Part shown: positions 1-8,081 of the stretch, in pieces
How positions within the stretch are numbered: position 1 is the stretch's first letter
Layout: every line of letters begins with the position of its first letter
Source of the DNA: Romboutsia sp. CE17
Lineage (GTDB): Bacteria; Bacillota; Clostridia; Peptostreptococcales; Peptostreptococcaceae
Assembly (NCBI RefSeq): GCF_012317385.1
Contig: NZ_CP051144.1
Location: forward strand, 1,178,001-1,242,000
DNA: 64,000 nt
Direction of reading: 5' to 3'
Notes under the pieces: model-generated
Databases searched by the model: none
The model's input: only the letters and a program-made list of their open reading frames with translations
What the model was told of the DNA's origin: nothing
Translations under genes and position numbers: made by a program

Positions 1-2
1 AA

Positions 3-389
3 AAATCATCATTAAGTAAATTCTCATATAAAGAAGGGGACACAGAAATAAAATTTGAAAAGAAAAATGAGAATCAAGTAACTATTAAAACAAATAGTGA
101 TAACTTTTTAGAATTGGAAAGAGAGGGAAATACTTTACAAGATGATAAGTTTGATTATATAAAGTCACCATTAATTGGAACTTTTTATAAATCTCCATCA
201 CCTAATGAAGCTCCTTTTATATCAATGGGTGATAAGTTATCTAAAGGTCAAACTATAGGAATTATAGAAGCTATGAAGGTTATGAATGAAGTTAAATGTA
301 ACTATGATGCAATAGTTGAGGAGATTTTAGTTGATGATAGCGAGACTGTAGAATATGGTCAGTGTTTAGTTAAAATAAAATTAATTTAA
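3..389 (+). CDS. accB: Biotin carboxyl carrier protein, 5' end cut by window
   Basis: The reading frame is open from base 3, so the N-terminus lies outside the window. The last 80 or so residues form a biotinyl/lipoyl domain with the biotinylation motif EAMKVMNE, whose lysine is the biotin site, preceded by the usual SPLIGTFY segment. The carrier shuttles carboxy-biotin from biotin carboxylase to a carboxyltransferase. It is followed 17 bases later by a biotin carboxylase and then by 5-oxoprolinase genes, so its partner is probably a PxpC-type carboxyltransferase-like protein encoded upstream of the window. That partner is inferred. A second carrier gene lies in the fatty-acid operon at 57911-58438. 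Confidence 0.9.
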   Translation, partial: KSSLSKFSYKEGDTEIKFEKKNENQVTIKTNSDNFLELEREGNTLQDDKFDYIKSPLIGTFYKSPSPNEAPFISMGDKLSKGQTIGIIEAMKVMNEVKCNYDAIVEEILVDDSETVEYGQCLVKIKLI

Positions 390-406
390 GTATTGGAGAA
401 TAGATT

Positions 407-1747
407 ATGTTTAATAAAGTGTTAATTGCAAATAGAGGGGAAATAGCAGTGAGGATAATAAGGGCCTGTAAAGCTCTTAATATAAAAACTGTTGCAATAT
501 ATTCAGAGGCAGATAAAAATTCACTTCATACTGAATTAGCAGATGAAAAGTTATGTATCGGACCACCTAACCCTAGAGAAAGTTACTTAGATATTAATAA
601 AGTAATAAGTGCTGCTATAGTAAGTAGAGCAGATGCAATACATCCAGGTTTTGGATTCTTATCTGAAAATAGTAAGTTTGTAGAGTTATGTAATAAAAAT
701 AATATAAAATTTATAGGTCCTAATAGCAGCACAATAGATTGTATGGGGAACAAATCTAAAGCTAGAAATACAATGATTAAAGCAGGAGTTCCTGTAGTAC
801 CAGGAAGTACTAATCCTATATATAAAAGTGAAGATGGTAAAGTAATTGCAGATAGTATAGGATATCCAGTTATTGTCAAAGCATCCTCTGGTGGAGGAGG
901 CAAAGGTATGAGAATTGTAGAGTGTGAACAAGATTTTATAAGCCTATTTAACATAGCTCAAATTGAATCTGTAAATGCCTTTGGTGATAATACTATGTAT
1001 GTTGAAAAGTATATTAAAAATCCTAAACATATTGAGGTTCAAATATTAGGTGATAGCTTTGGAAATGTAATACATCTTGGGGAGAGAGATTGTTCTATTC
1101 AAAGAAATCATCAAAAAATGATAGAAGAATCGCCTTCACCAATTATTACTGAAGAGATTAGGTGTAAGATTGGTGAATGTGCAGTAAAAGCTGCAAAAGC
1201 TGTTAATTATGAAAATGCAGGTACAATAGAATTTTTACTAGATGAAAATTTTAATTTTTATTTTATAGAGATGAACACAAGAATACAGGTTGAACACCCA
1301 GTAACAGAAATGGTAACTGGCATAGATCTTATTAAAGAACAAATAAAAATCGCAGCTGGATTAAAGCTATCTTATAATCAGAGTGAAATAAATATAAAAG
1401 GTCATTCCATTGAGTGCAGAATAAATGCAGAAGATCCTTCTAAAAACTTTTTACCTTCACCAGGACAAATAACAGCTCTACACCTTCCAGGAGGAAACGG
1501 AGTTAGAATAGATACAGCGATTTATAGTGGATATAAATTACCTACTAACTACGATTCTATGATAGCTAAAATAATAGTTCATGGTGAAGATAGACATGAA
1601 GCTATACAAAAAATGAAGTCTGCATTAGATGAACTCGTCATTGAAGGTATCGAAACTAATTCAAATTTCCAATACTCGATTATGAATAATAAAGTATTTA
1701 TTTCAGGAAATGCAAATACAGGATTTATAGAAGAATTATTGTCTTAA
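407..1747 (+). CDS. accC: Biotin carboxylase (5-oxoproline cluster copy)
   Basis: A 446-residue ATP-grasp enzyme that carboxylates carrier-bound biotin with ATP and bicarbonate. The N-terminus carries the family signature [16 protein letters not shown]. The glycine-rich ATP loop ASSGGGGKGMRIV lies near residue 165, and the catalytic [14 protein letters not shown] segment near residue 290. Length is normal for bacterial AccC. Start ATG follows GGAG. It is co-directional with the carrier gene upstream and with DUF1445, pxpA and a transporter downstream, which argues for a role in 5-oxoproline metabolism rather than fatty-acid synthesis. A paralogue (56126-57478) sits in the fatty-acid operon. 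Confidence 0.93.
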   Translation: MFNKVLIANRGEIAVRIIRACKALNIKTVAIYSEADKNSLHTELADEKLCIGPPNPRESYLDINKVISAAIVSRADAIHPGFGFLSENSKFVELCNKNNIKFIGPNSSTIDCMGNKSKARNTMIKAGVPVVPGSTNPIYKSEDGKVIADSIGYPVIVKASSGGGGKGMRIVECEQDFISLFNIAQIESVNAFGDNTMYVEKYIKNPKHIEVQILGDSFGNVIHLGERDCSIQRNHQKMIEESPSPIITEEIRCKIGECAVKAAKAVNYENAGTIEFLLDENFNFYFIEMNTRIQVEHPVTEMVTGIDLIKEQIKIAAGLKLSYNQSEINIKGHSIECRINAEDPSKNFLPSPGQITALHLPGGNGVRIDTAIYSGYKLPTNYDSMIAKIIVHGEDRHEAIQKMKSALDELVIEGIETNSNFQYSIMNNKVFISGNANTGFIEELLS

Positions 1748-1781
1748 CAATATATTAATTAATATAAAAGGAGAATATAAT

Positions 1782-2567
1782 ATGATTTATTCAAATGAAT
1801 CTCCTAGTGTAATCAGAAATTTGATACGTAAAGGAGAGTATACAAAACCTACTGCAGGTATGTGCAGCGGATATGCTCAAGCTAATTTAGTCATTTTACC
1901 TAAAAGCTTAGCTTATGACTTCTTACTATTTACTCAAAGAAATCAAAAATCATGTCCAATCTTAGAAGTATCTGATGTTGGGAGTAGAAGCTTAAAATAT
2001 ATAGCTAAGGATGTTGATATTGCCAAGGATATTCCTAAGTATAGAGTTTATGAGGATGGAGTTTTAACAGGAGAATATACAGATATAGAACATTTATGGC
2101 AAGATGATTTTGTAAGTTTTTTAATAGGATGTAGCTTTTCTTTTGAATCCGAACTAATAAAAAATCAAATAGAAATAAGACATATAAGTGAGAATTGTAA
2201 TGTTCCTATGTTTATAACCAATATAGAGTGTAAAGAAGCTGGTATATTTAATGGCAATATGGTAGTAAGTATGAGACCAATACCATATAATCAAGTTGTT
2301 AAAGCAGTTAATGTGACCTCATTATATCCAAAGGTTCATGGTGCACCTATACATATTGGTAATCCTAATGAAATAGGTATTAAAGATATTAATACTCCTG
2401 ATTTTGGAGATTGTGTGAGTATTAAAGAAAATGAAGTGCCTGTATTTTGGCCTTGTGGTGTAACTCCACAATCAGTTGTTATGAATGTAAAGCCTAAGAT
2501 TGTAATTACACATTCACCAGGACATATGTTAATAACTGATATAAAAAATGAAGATTTAAAAGACTAG
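1782..2567 (+). CDS. DUF1445 family protein (YcsI-like, putative hydro-lyase/cyclase)
   Basis: A 261-residue protein of the DUF1445 (YcsI) family, related to D-glutamate cyclase. Family features visible are the N-terminal RNLIRKGEYTKPTAGMCSGY segment, a CSFSFESELI stretch and the C-terminal FWPCGVTPQ and ITHSPGHMLITD motifs. The ATG is preceded by AAAGGAGA. In Bacillus subtilis ycsI neighbours ycsF (pxpA) and ycsG, and the same three families are adjacent here. The family's chemistry suggests interconversion of a glutamate-type acid and its lactam; the substrate here is not shown by sequence. Confidence 0.88.
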   Translation: MIYSNESPSVIRNLIRKGEYTKPTAGMCSGYAQANLVILPKSLAYDFLLFTQRNQKSCPILEVSDVGSRSLKYIAKDVDIAKDIPKYRVYEDGVLTGEYTDIEHLWQDDFVSFLIGCSFSFESELIKNQIEIRHISENCNVPMFITNIECKEAGIFNGNMVVSMRPIPYNQVVKAVNVTSLYPKVHGAPIHIGNPNEIGIKDINTPDFGDCVSIKENEVPVFWPCGVTPQSVVMNVKPKIVITHSPGHMLITDIKNEDLKD

Positions 2568-2586
2568 TTTGTAAAGGGGATAATTT

Positions 2587-3354
2587 ATGTATAAGGTAGA
2601 CTTAAACTGTGACTTGGGAGAAAGTTTTGGAAGATATAAATTGGGACTAGATGAAGATGTTATTAAGTATATATCATCTGCAAATATTGCATGTGGATTT
2701 CATGCATCAGATCCTACTGTAATGGATAAAACAGTAAAACTTGCAAGTATGTATAATGTTTCTATAGGTGCTCATCCAGGATTTTTAGATTTATTAGGAT
2801 TTGGGAGAAGGAATATGGATATTTCTTTAGATGAGGCAAAATGCTATATAAAATATCAGTTAGGAGCATTATATTCATTTTGTAAGTGTAATAAAACTGA
2901 ATTAGTTCATGTAAAACCACATGGTGCTCTTTATAATATGGCAGCTAAAGATTACAAATTAGCTAAGGCTATATGTGAGGGAATTTACGAATTTGATAAA
3001 AACATTATACTACTAGGATTATCTAATAGCAAAATGATTGACGCTGCTAAAGATACTGGAATTAAATACGCAAGTGAGGTATTTGCAGATAGAGCATATG
3101 AAGAAGATGGATCTTTAGTAAGTAGAGACAAAGAAGGTGCAATTATTACTAAAGAAGAGATAGCTATATCTAGAGTAGTTGAAATGGTCAAAACGAAAAA
3201 AGTCAAAAGTATAACTGGAAAGTATATAGATGTGAAAGCTGACTCCATTTGTGTTCATGGAGATGGCATTAAAGCATTAGAGTTTGTAAAAAAAATAAAA
3301 GAAAAGTTTGCTAGTGAAGGCATAGAAATAAAACCATTAAGTGAAGTAATTTAA
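2587..3354 (+). CDS. pxpA: 5-oxoprolinase subunit A (LamB/YcsF family)
   Basis: A 255-residue LamB/YcsF protein. PxpA is one of three subunits of the prokaryotic ATP-dependent 5-oxoprolinase, which opens pyroglutamate to glutamate. Motifs seen are DLNCDLGES at the N-terminus, [11 protein letters not shown] near residue 36 (HAGDP in most relatives, so an Ala/Gly position is Ser here) and [13 protein letters not shown] near residue 109. Ribosome site AAAGGGG precedes ATG. It is tightly spaced after the DUF1445 gene. PxpB and PxpC are not in the window and are expected just upstream of base 1. Confidence 0.93.
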   Translation: MYKVDLNCDLGESFGRYKLGLDEDVIKYISSANIACGFHASDPTVMDKTVKLASMYNVSIGAHPGFLDLLGFGRRNMDISLDEAKCYIKYQLGALYSFCKCNKTELVHVKPHGALYNMAAKDYKLAKAICEGIYEFDKNIILLGLSNSKMIDAAKDTGIKYASEVFADRAYEEDGSLVSRDKEGAIITKEEIAISRVVEMVKTKKVKSITGKYIDVKADSICVHGDGIKALEFVKKIKEKFASEGIEIKPLSEVI

Positions 3355-3389
3355 TCTATGAAAATAGTAATAAAGAAAGGGGAATATAA

Positions 3390-4658
3390 ATGGAAGCTTT
3401 AATAGATAATGATTTAAAAGAAAGTAAATTTAAAGAAAGATTAAAAAATATAGGTCCAGGGGCTCTAATTGCAGCAGGATTTATAGGGCCTGGAACAATT
3501 ACTACTTGTACTAGATCCGGTGCAAGTAGTGGGTACACATTATTATGGGCAATGCTATTTTCAACAGTTGCTACAATTATTTTTCAAGAGATGTCTGCAA
3601 GACTCGGTATTGTCACGCAAAAAGGGTTAGGGGAGAATATAAGAGAAAAAATTTCTAATAAGGTATTAAGAGGGATAGCTATATTTATAGTAATAGTAGC
3701 CATATTTCTAGGAAATGTAGCTTATGAAACAGGAAATTTAGTTGGTGGATCTATGGGGCTATCAATATTAGTACCATCTATACCAAATACAGTTTGGGCT
3801 ACACTTCTTGGCTTAATAACATTTGTATTATTATGGTCAGGTAATTATAAAAAGATTGAGAATATATTAATAGGTCTAGTATTGTTAATGAGTGTTACTT
3901 TTTTTACTACAGCTATAGTATCTAAGCCAGACTTAGGAGCTATTATAAAAGGTATGTTTATCCCTAAAGCAGGAGCAAATGATTGGTTAACAATAGTTGG
4001 ACTTATTGGTACGACAGTAGTTCCATATAACTTATTTTTACATGCATCCTCTGTATCTGAAAGATGGAAAAGTGCAGAAGATTTAAAAAGTGCTAGAATT
4101 GATACAGTAATATCTATAGGTTTAGGTGGCCTTATATCTATGGCTGTTATTATTTCAGCTTCAGCTTCTTTCCATGGAACAGGAGTAGAAATAGATAGTG
4201 GAGCAGTCATGGCTCAACAATTAGAACCATTGTTAGGCTCATGGGCAAAATGGTTCTTTGGTATAGGTTTATTCTCAGCTGGATTTACTTCAGCTATAAC
4301 AGCACCTTTAGCGGCAGCATTTGCAACAACAGGTTCTTTAGGTCTTGATAGTGATATGAAAGGTAGTAAATTTAGAGCTATTTGGATTATAGTTTTAGGA
4401 GTAGGAATAGTACTAAGTGCTTTTGGTATGTCTTCAAGTCCGACTGAGTTAATATTAGTAGCCCAAGCGGCAAATGCAGTTATATTACCTATAATAGCTA
4501 TATTCCTTATATTTACGCTAAATCATAAAGATTTAGGTAAGTATAAAAACAAACTTTGGAATAATGTATTTGGTCTATTTATACTAGGAGTTACTTTAGT
4601 TATAAGTTACCGTTCATTATTATCATTTGTTGACACATTAAAAGGATTATTTATATAA
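3390..4658 (+). CDS. NRAMP-fold transporter (YcsG-like) lacking metal-binding motifs
   Basis: A 422-residue membrane protein with about 11 predicted helices and the NRAMP fold. Canonical NRAMP metal transporters carry DPGN in helix 1 and an M-P-H motif in helix 6. Here helix 1 reads GPGT (residues 33-36) and helix 6 reads VPYN (211-214), so the ligands for a transition-metal ion are missing. It is the last gene of the 5-oxoprolinase cluster, as ycsG is beside ycsF in Bacillus subtilis. I infer that it imports 5-oxoproline or a related small molecule rather than metal; this is not demonstrated. RBS AAAGGGG. Confidence 0.85.
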   Translation: MEALIDNDLKESKFKERLKNIGPGALIAAGFIGPGTITTCTRSGASSGYTLLWAMLFSTVATIIFQEMSARLGIVTQKGLGENIREKISNKVLRGIAIFIVIVAIFLGNVAYETGNLVGGSMGLSILVPSIPNTVWATLLGLITFVLLWSGNYKKIENILIGLVLLMSVTFFTTAIVSKPDLGAIIKGMFIPKAGANDWLTIVGLIGTTVVPYNLFLHASSVSERWKSAEDLKSARIDTVISIGLGGLISMAVIISASASFHGTGVEIDSGAVMAQQLEPLLGSWAKWFFGIGLFSAGFTSAITAPLAAAFATTGSLGLDSDMKGSKFRAIWIIVLGVGIVLSAFGMSSSPTELILVAQAANAVILPIIAIFLIFTLNHKDLGKYKNKLWNNVFGLFILGVTLVISYRSLLSFVDTLKGLFI

Positions 4659-4663
4659 ACTAT

Positions 4664-4675
4664 AAAAAAAGAGAG
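4664..4675 (+). terminator. Left half of the interrupted pxp-cluster terminator
   Basis: The run AAAAAAAGAGAG just after the transporter stop is complementary to CTCTCTTTTTT at 6157-6167. Removing the insertion element between them restores a stem of about 11 bp with a loop of about 17 bases and a T tract. That is a typical low-GC intrinsic terminator, usable in both directions with the convergent small gene at 6183-6452. Confidence 0.65.
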
Positions 4676-4682
4676 TAGAATT

Positions 4683-4685
4683 TAC
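4683..4685 (+). repeat. Target-site duplication, left copy (TAC)
   Basis: TAC immediately outside the left inverted repeat matches TAC at 6147-6149 outside the right one. Three-base duplications are usual for the IS150 group of the IS3 family. Confidence 0.65.
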
Positions 4686-4691
4686 TAAAAT

Positions 4692-4748
4692 GGATCCTAT
4701 ATGGTGGACACGAGAAAAAGCGTGTCTGTCTATATGGGATCTTTTTTT
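4692..4748 (+). terminator. Hairpin with T tract at the left end of the IS
   Basis: Arms 4692-4712 and 4721-4741 pair over about 20 bp with a few mismatches around an 8-base A-rich loop, followed by seven T residues. Placed between the IS end and the transposase RBS, it would stop transcripts entering from outside and limit impinging expression of the transposase, a known strategy of insertion sequences. Confidence 0.75.
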
Positions 4749-4778
4749 GTACAATATTAACTAAGAGGTGATTATAAG

Positions 4779-6104
4779 ATGAGTAAAAAAATATTTACAG
4801 AACAAGAGATATTAGAATTATCTAAAAATAAATATGTAAAAAATGTAACTGCTAAAGGTATAACTTATACTAATGAGTTTAAATTGCAGTTTATTGCTGA
4901 ATATGAGAATGGGAAAACTTCAAGAGCTATTTTTGAAGATGCAGGATTTGATGTTAATATAATTGGAATTAAACGTATAGATTCTGCTAGTCTAAGATGG
5001 AGAAAAGCATATAACGATAAAGGTATTTTAGGTTTAGAAGATACTAGGACTTTAAATTCAGGAAGAACACTTAATAGAGAATTAACTATTGAAGAGATTA
5101 TTGCTAAGAAAGATGCTGAAATAGAGTATCTTAAAGCGGAGCTTGAATTGATAAAAAAGTTAGAGCTGCAAGAAAGGCAGGTGATAAATAAGAAAATACC
5201 TGCATCTAAAATATTTAGACTAATACAAAATTTAATTCAAAGTTTCAATCTTAAAAACATGACGAGACATTTATGTAAAATTGCTAATATCTCTACTTCA
5301 GGTTACTATAATTTTTTAAATAATTTTAAGACTAGAAGTATAAAGGAAAATAAAGATCTTATATCTAAAGAAATTATCTTAAAAGCATTTAACTATCGTG
5401 GATATAAGAAAGGATCTAGGTCTATAAAAATGGTATTAGAAAATAAATTCAATATTATAATGAATAGAAAGAAAATCCAAAGAATTATGAGAAAATATAA
5501 TATTACTTGTCCTATACGTAAAGCTAATCCATATAAGCGTATTGCTAAGGCTACAAAGGAGCATAGAGTAGCTCCTAATAGACTAAATAGAGAATTTAAG
5601 CAAAACATACCTGGTAAGGTAATGTTAACTGATATTACATATATGCCGTACGGCAATAATAAGATGGCATATTTATCTACAATAAAAGATTCATCAACAA
5701 ATGAAATATTAGCCTATAATCTTTCTAATAACTTAGCTATAGATATTGTAACTGAAACTATAAATAAATTAGTTAAACTAAAGTCATTTAAATTACATAA
5801 AGATGCATTTATTCATTCTGACCAAGGCTCTCATTATACAAGTCCAATCTTTCAAAAATTGCTTAAAAAATATAACTTGGGTCAATCTATGTCTCGTAGA
5901 GGCAATTGTTGGGATAATGCTCCGCAAGAATCATTCTTCGGACATATGAAGGATGAAATTGATTATAAAAGCTGTGAAACAATAGAAGAACTTAAAATAT
6001 TGATAGATGATTACATGGATTATTACAATAATGAACGTTGCCAGTGGAATTTAAAAAAGCTGACTCCTGTGCAATACAGGAATCAGCTTTTAGTAACTTC
6101 TTAA
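4779..6104 (+). CDS. IS3/IS150-type transposase, OrfA and OrfB fused in frame
   Basis: A 441-residue DDE transposase. Residues 1-100 hold the helix-turn-helix OrfA part, and residues 105-135 a leucine-rich coiled coil. The integrase core follows, with catalytic residues in LTDITYM (D), IHSDQGSHY (D) and CWDNAPQESFFGHMK (E, in the WDNA...E-F-F signature). Most IS3 members make the full protein only after a -1 frameshift; here the zero frame is continuous. The slippery heptamer A AAA AAG (5153-5159) is kept at codons 125-127, and a GTG at codon 135 could start an OrfB-like product. RBS AGAGGTG precedes the ATG. Confidence 0.93.
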   Translation: MSKKIFTEQEILELSKNKYVKNVTAKGITYTNEFKLQFIAEYENGKTSRAIFEDAGFDVNIIGIKRIDSASLRWRKAYNDKGILGLEDTRTLNSGRTLNRELTIEEIIAKKDAEIEYLKAELELIKKLELQERQVINKKIPASKIFRLIQNLIQSFNLKNMTRHLCKIANISTSGYYNFLNNFKTRSIKENKDLISKEIILKAFNYRGYKKGSRSIKMVLENKFNIIMNRKKIQRIMRKYNITCPIRKANPYKRIAKATKEHRVAPNRLNREFKQNIPGKVMLTDITYMPYGNNKMAYLSTIKDSSTNEILAYNLSNNLAIDIVTETINKLVKLKSFKLHKDAFIHSDQGSHYTSPIFQKLLKKYNLGQSMSRRGNCWDNAPQESFFGHMKDEIDYKSCETIEELKILIDDYMDYYNNERCQWNLKKLTPVQYRNQLLVTS

Positions 6105-6146
6105 GAACCCTTTTTTTCTAGTGTACTTGACAAAGGGTCCATTTTA

Positions 6147-6149
6147 TAC
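6147..6149 (+). repeat. Target-site duplication, right copy (TAC)
   Basis: Matches the TAC at 4683-4685 on the other side of the element. Confidence 0.65.
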
Positions 6150-6156
6150 TATGAAG

Positions 6157-6167
6157 CTCTCTTTTTT
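6157..6167 (+). terminator. Right half of the interrupted terminator
   Basis: CTCTCTTTTTT pairs with 4664-4675. Read on the minus strand it also lies just downstream of the convergent gene that ends at 6183. With the IS in place the two halves are about 1.5 kb apart and cannot fold locally. Confidence 0.6.
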
Positions 6168-6182
6168 ATTTGCATTTTAAAA

Positions 6183-6452
6183 TCAATATTTTATGTTTTG
6201 TTGAATATAATTTACACTACTTGAAATATCGCTAAATTTTTTATTATCTATAAACATACGCTCTATATTATTATACAAGTATTTATTATCAAAAACTTTT
6301 TCTACACTTACTTCAAAGTTATCTTTAACTTTATTTATATAGATGCATCTTGTATATTTGTAAAAACATTTAAATATAACTACTTTATTCATAGATGTCT
6401 GCAATAAAGTGTATTCGCCTAAACTTATAGATGACTTTAATATATTGAACAT
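6183..6452 (-). CDS. Hypothetical protein, 89 aa
   Basis: Not recognised. A lysine- and asparagine-rich soluble protein without signal peptide or membrane segment. A good Shine-Dalgarno AGGAGG lies 11 bases before the ATG and codon use matches neighbours, so it is probably real. Upstream on its strand are a TATAAT-like box near 6530 and a hairpin whose loop contains the palindrome GAACGTATGTTC (6564-6575), resembling a LexA site. SOS control is only a possibility. It converges on the pxp cluster and shares that cluster's former terminator. Confidence 0.6.
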   Translation of the reverse strand: MFNILKSSISLGEYTLLQTSMNKVVIFKCFYKYTRCIYINKVKDNFEVSVEKVFDNKYLYNNIERMFIDNKKFSDISSSVNYIQQNIKY

Positions 6453-6540
6453 AGATTAACAAATCCTCCTATTTAGCCTATAAACGTATTGTTTCCAATA
6501 TTTGTTTTTATATATCAAATATATGTATAAATTATAAGCA

Positions 6541-6598
6541 AAGGTGCCACTAAAAAGCATAAAGAACGTATGTTCTCACAACTTTTTAATAGCACCTT
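6541..6598 (-). terminator. Long hairpin after the antiporter gene, with nested palindrome
   Basis: Arms 6541-6557 and 6582-6598 match at 15 of 17 positions. Both mismatches are C-A on the plus strand but G-U on the minus strand, so the RNA structure favours the minus strand, the sense of the upstream antiporter gene. The loop holds a second small palindrome, GAACGTATGTTC. The U tract after it is weak (CCTTTGCTT), so termination is likely but not certain. Confidence 0.5.
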
Positions 6599-6637
6599 AT
6601 AGTTTAAAAGCATAAACATAATTAAAATCTAGTAAAA

Positions 6638-7849
6638 CTATCTATTAGCCTCTGATGTAACAATATCATAATTTTGTTTTTCTTTAAAAATAAATTTTAA
6701 AAAAATAGGAGCTACGATAGTAGTTACTACTACAACAATAATTACAGGTCCTAACATAGCATTTGATATAAGACCGAGAGCTTCCCCCTTACTAGCAACT
6801 ATAAGAGCAACTTCTCCTCTTGATACCATACCAATTCCAATTTGAATAGACTCTCTATTAGAAAACTTACAAATTTTAGCTCCTAACCCAGAACCAATTA
6901 TTTTAGTTAGTACAGCAACTACAGTAAGTATAATAGAAAACATAATTATATCAAAATCCATATTAGGTAAAGAAATTTTAAGTCCGATACTTGCAAAAAA
7001 TACAGGTGATAATAGGGCATACGAGACGATATTTAATCTATTTGAAATAAATTCTTTTCTATCTATATTAGATAGAACTAAACCTGCAATAAAGGCACCT
7101 GTTATATCAGCCACACCAAATACTTCTTCAGATGTATACGCTAGTAATAAGCAAAATACAAATGAAGCTATTATAAATCTTCTTCTATCTCTATTTTCAT
7201 ATTTAGACCAAGCATCAAATACTTTGTAGGAAATAATCCCTACAACTATAGCGAAAATAAAGAAAGCAAATATTTTAAATAATATGAATCCAACATCTAC
7301 TGATGTATCTGCAATGCTACTTATAACAGTTAATGCTATAATTCCTAAAATATCATCTATTATAGCAGCTCCTAATATAGCCGTTCCTACCGATGTATTA
7401 AGCTTTCCCATTTCTTTTAAAGTCTCAACAGTTATACTAACTGATGTTGCTGTTAATATAATACCAATAAATATGTTTTGTAAGAATACGCTTCCGTTCA
7501 TATTTTCTGATAATATAGGTATATCATAAAAGTAAGCAACAAGAAATCCTCCAACTAAAGGTACTAAAACTCCAAATAAAGCAATTATGAAAGAAGCTTT
7601 ACCTGTTTTTTTAAGCTCTTCTAAGTCTGATTCAAGTCCAGCGCAGAACATTAGTACAATTACTCCCAATTCTGATAGCTGTATTATAAAATTTGTTTCT
7701 GTTAGAATATTAAGCATAGCTGGACCTAATATTAAACCAGCTAATAAAGCGCCAACAACTTGTGGCATTTGAAATTTTCTCGTTATTAGACCTAAAACCT
7801 TAGTACTCAATAGTATTAGAGCTAAGTCTAATAAAAACTTATAAGACAT
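6638..7849 (-). CDS. Cation:proton antiporter (CPA2, NapA/KefB-like)
   Basis: A 403-residue integral membrane protein with about 12 hydrophobic helices. It has the monovalent cation:proton antiporter-2 features: QMPQVVGALLAGLILGP near residue 28, AGLESDLEELKK near residue 70 and SRGEVALIVASKG near residue 344. It lacks the C-terminal RCK domains of KefB/KefC, so it resembles short NapA-type Na+/H+ antiporters. It likely exports Na+ or K+ against protons. Monocistronic by spacing; start ATG preceded by AAAGGGG. The exact ion is not shown. Confidence 0.88.
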   Translation of the reverse strand: MSYKFLLDLALILLSTKVLGLITRKFQMPQVVGALLAGLILGPAMLNILTETNFIIQLSELGVIVLMFCAGLESDLEELKKTGKASFIIALFGVLVPLVGGFLVAYFYDIPILSENMNGSVFLQNIFIGIILTATSVSITVETLKEMGKLNTSVGTAILGAAIIDDILGIIALTVISSIADTSVDVGFILFKIFAFFIFAIVVGIISYKVFDAWSKYENRDRRRFIIASFVFCLLLAYTSEEVFGVADITGAFIAGLVLSNIDRKEFISNRLNIVSYALLSPVFFASIGLKISLPNMDFDIIMFSIILTVVAVLTKIIGSGLGAKICKFSNRESIQIGIGMVSRGEVALIVASKGEALGLISNAMLGPVIIVVVVTTIVAPIFLKFIFKEKQNYDIVTSEANR

Positions 7850-8029
7850 AATCTAAACTCATCCCCTTTTCCTACAATGATATACATTGTATACAAATAT
7901 TCCCCTTCACTGTTAGTCTAGTCTTAAATATTGATATTTTCAACTTATAATTTGAAAATATAGCAATTGATACTATTATATATACAAATAAATGGATAAA
8001 ATCTTTAAATATTAAAAATTCTATAATTT

Positions 8030-8038
8030 TGTTATAAT
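8030..8038 (+). promoter_or_regulatory. Extended -10 promoter for the 8082 gene
   Basis: TGTTATAAT is an extended -10 (TGnTATAAT) 44 bases before the start codon. The -35 position is poor, as is common for extended -10 promoters. Confidence 0.45.
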
Positions 8039-8081
8039 AGTTTATGTAATTTATTATTAGATTTGATTTAAAGGAGAACTT

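Larger units (their letters stand above)
4686..6146 (+). mobile_element. Complete IS3/IS150-type insertion sequence
   Basis: A 1461-bp element. The ends are imperfect inverted repeats: the left begins TAAAATGGATCCT and the right, read inward, begins TAAAATGGACCCT. Similarity continues for about 30 bases and ends in an A-rich run on both sides. A TAC duplication flanks it. It contains one full-length transposase, an inward-facing hairpin with T tract at the left end, and a conserved frameshift heptamer. It is inserted within the loop of the upstream cluster's terminator. Intact ends, intact ORF and perfect target duplication suggest recent insertion. Confidence 0.85.

Noticed and set aside
583-954. 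A 123-codon open frame on the minus strand
   Set aside because: It lies antisense inside the biotin carboxylase gene, has no ribosome site and reads as a hydrophobic shadow. The same reasoning removed the other antisense frames (for example 3845-4210, 15530-15940, 49064-49540).
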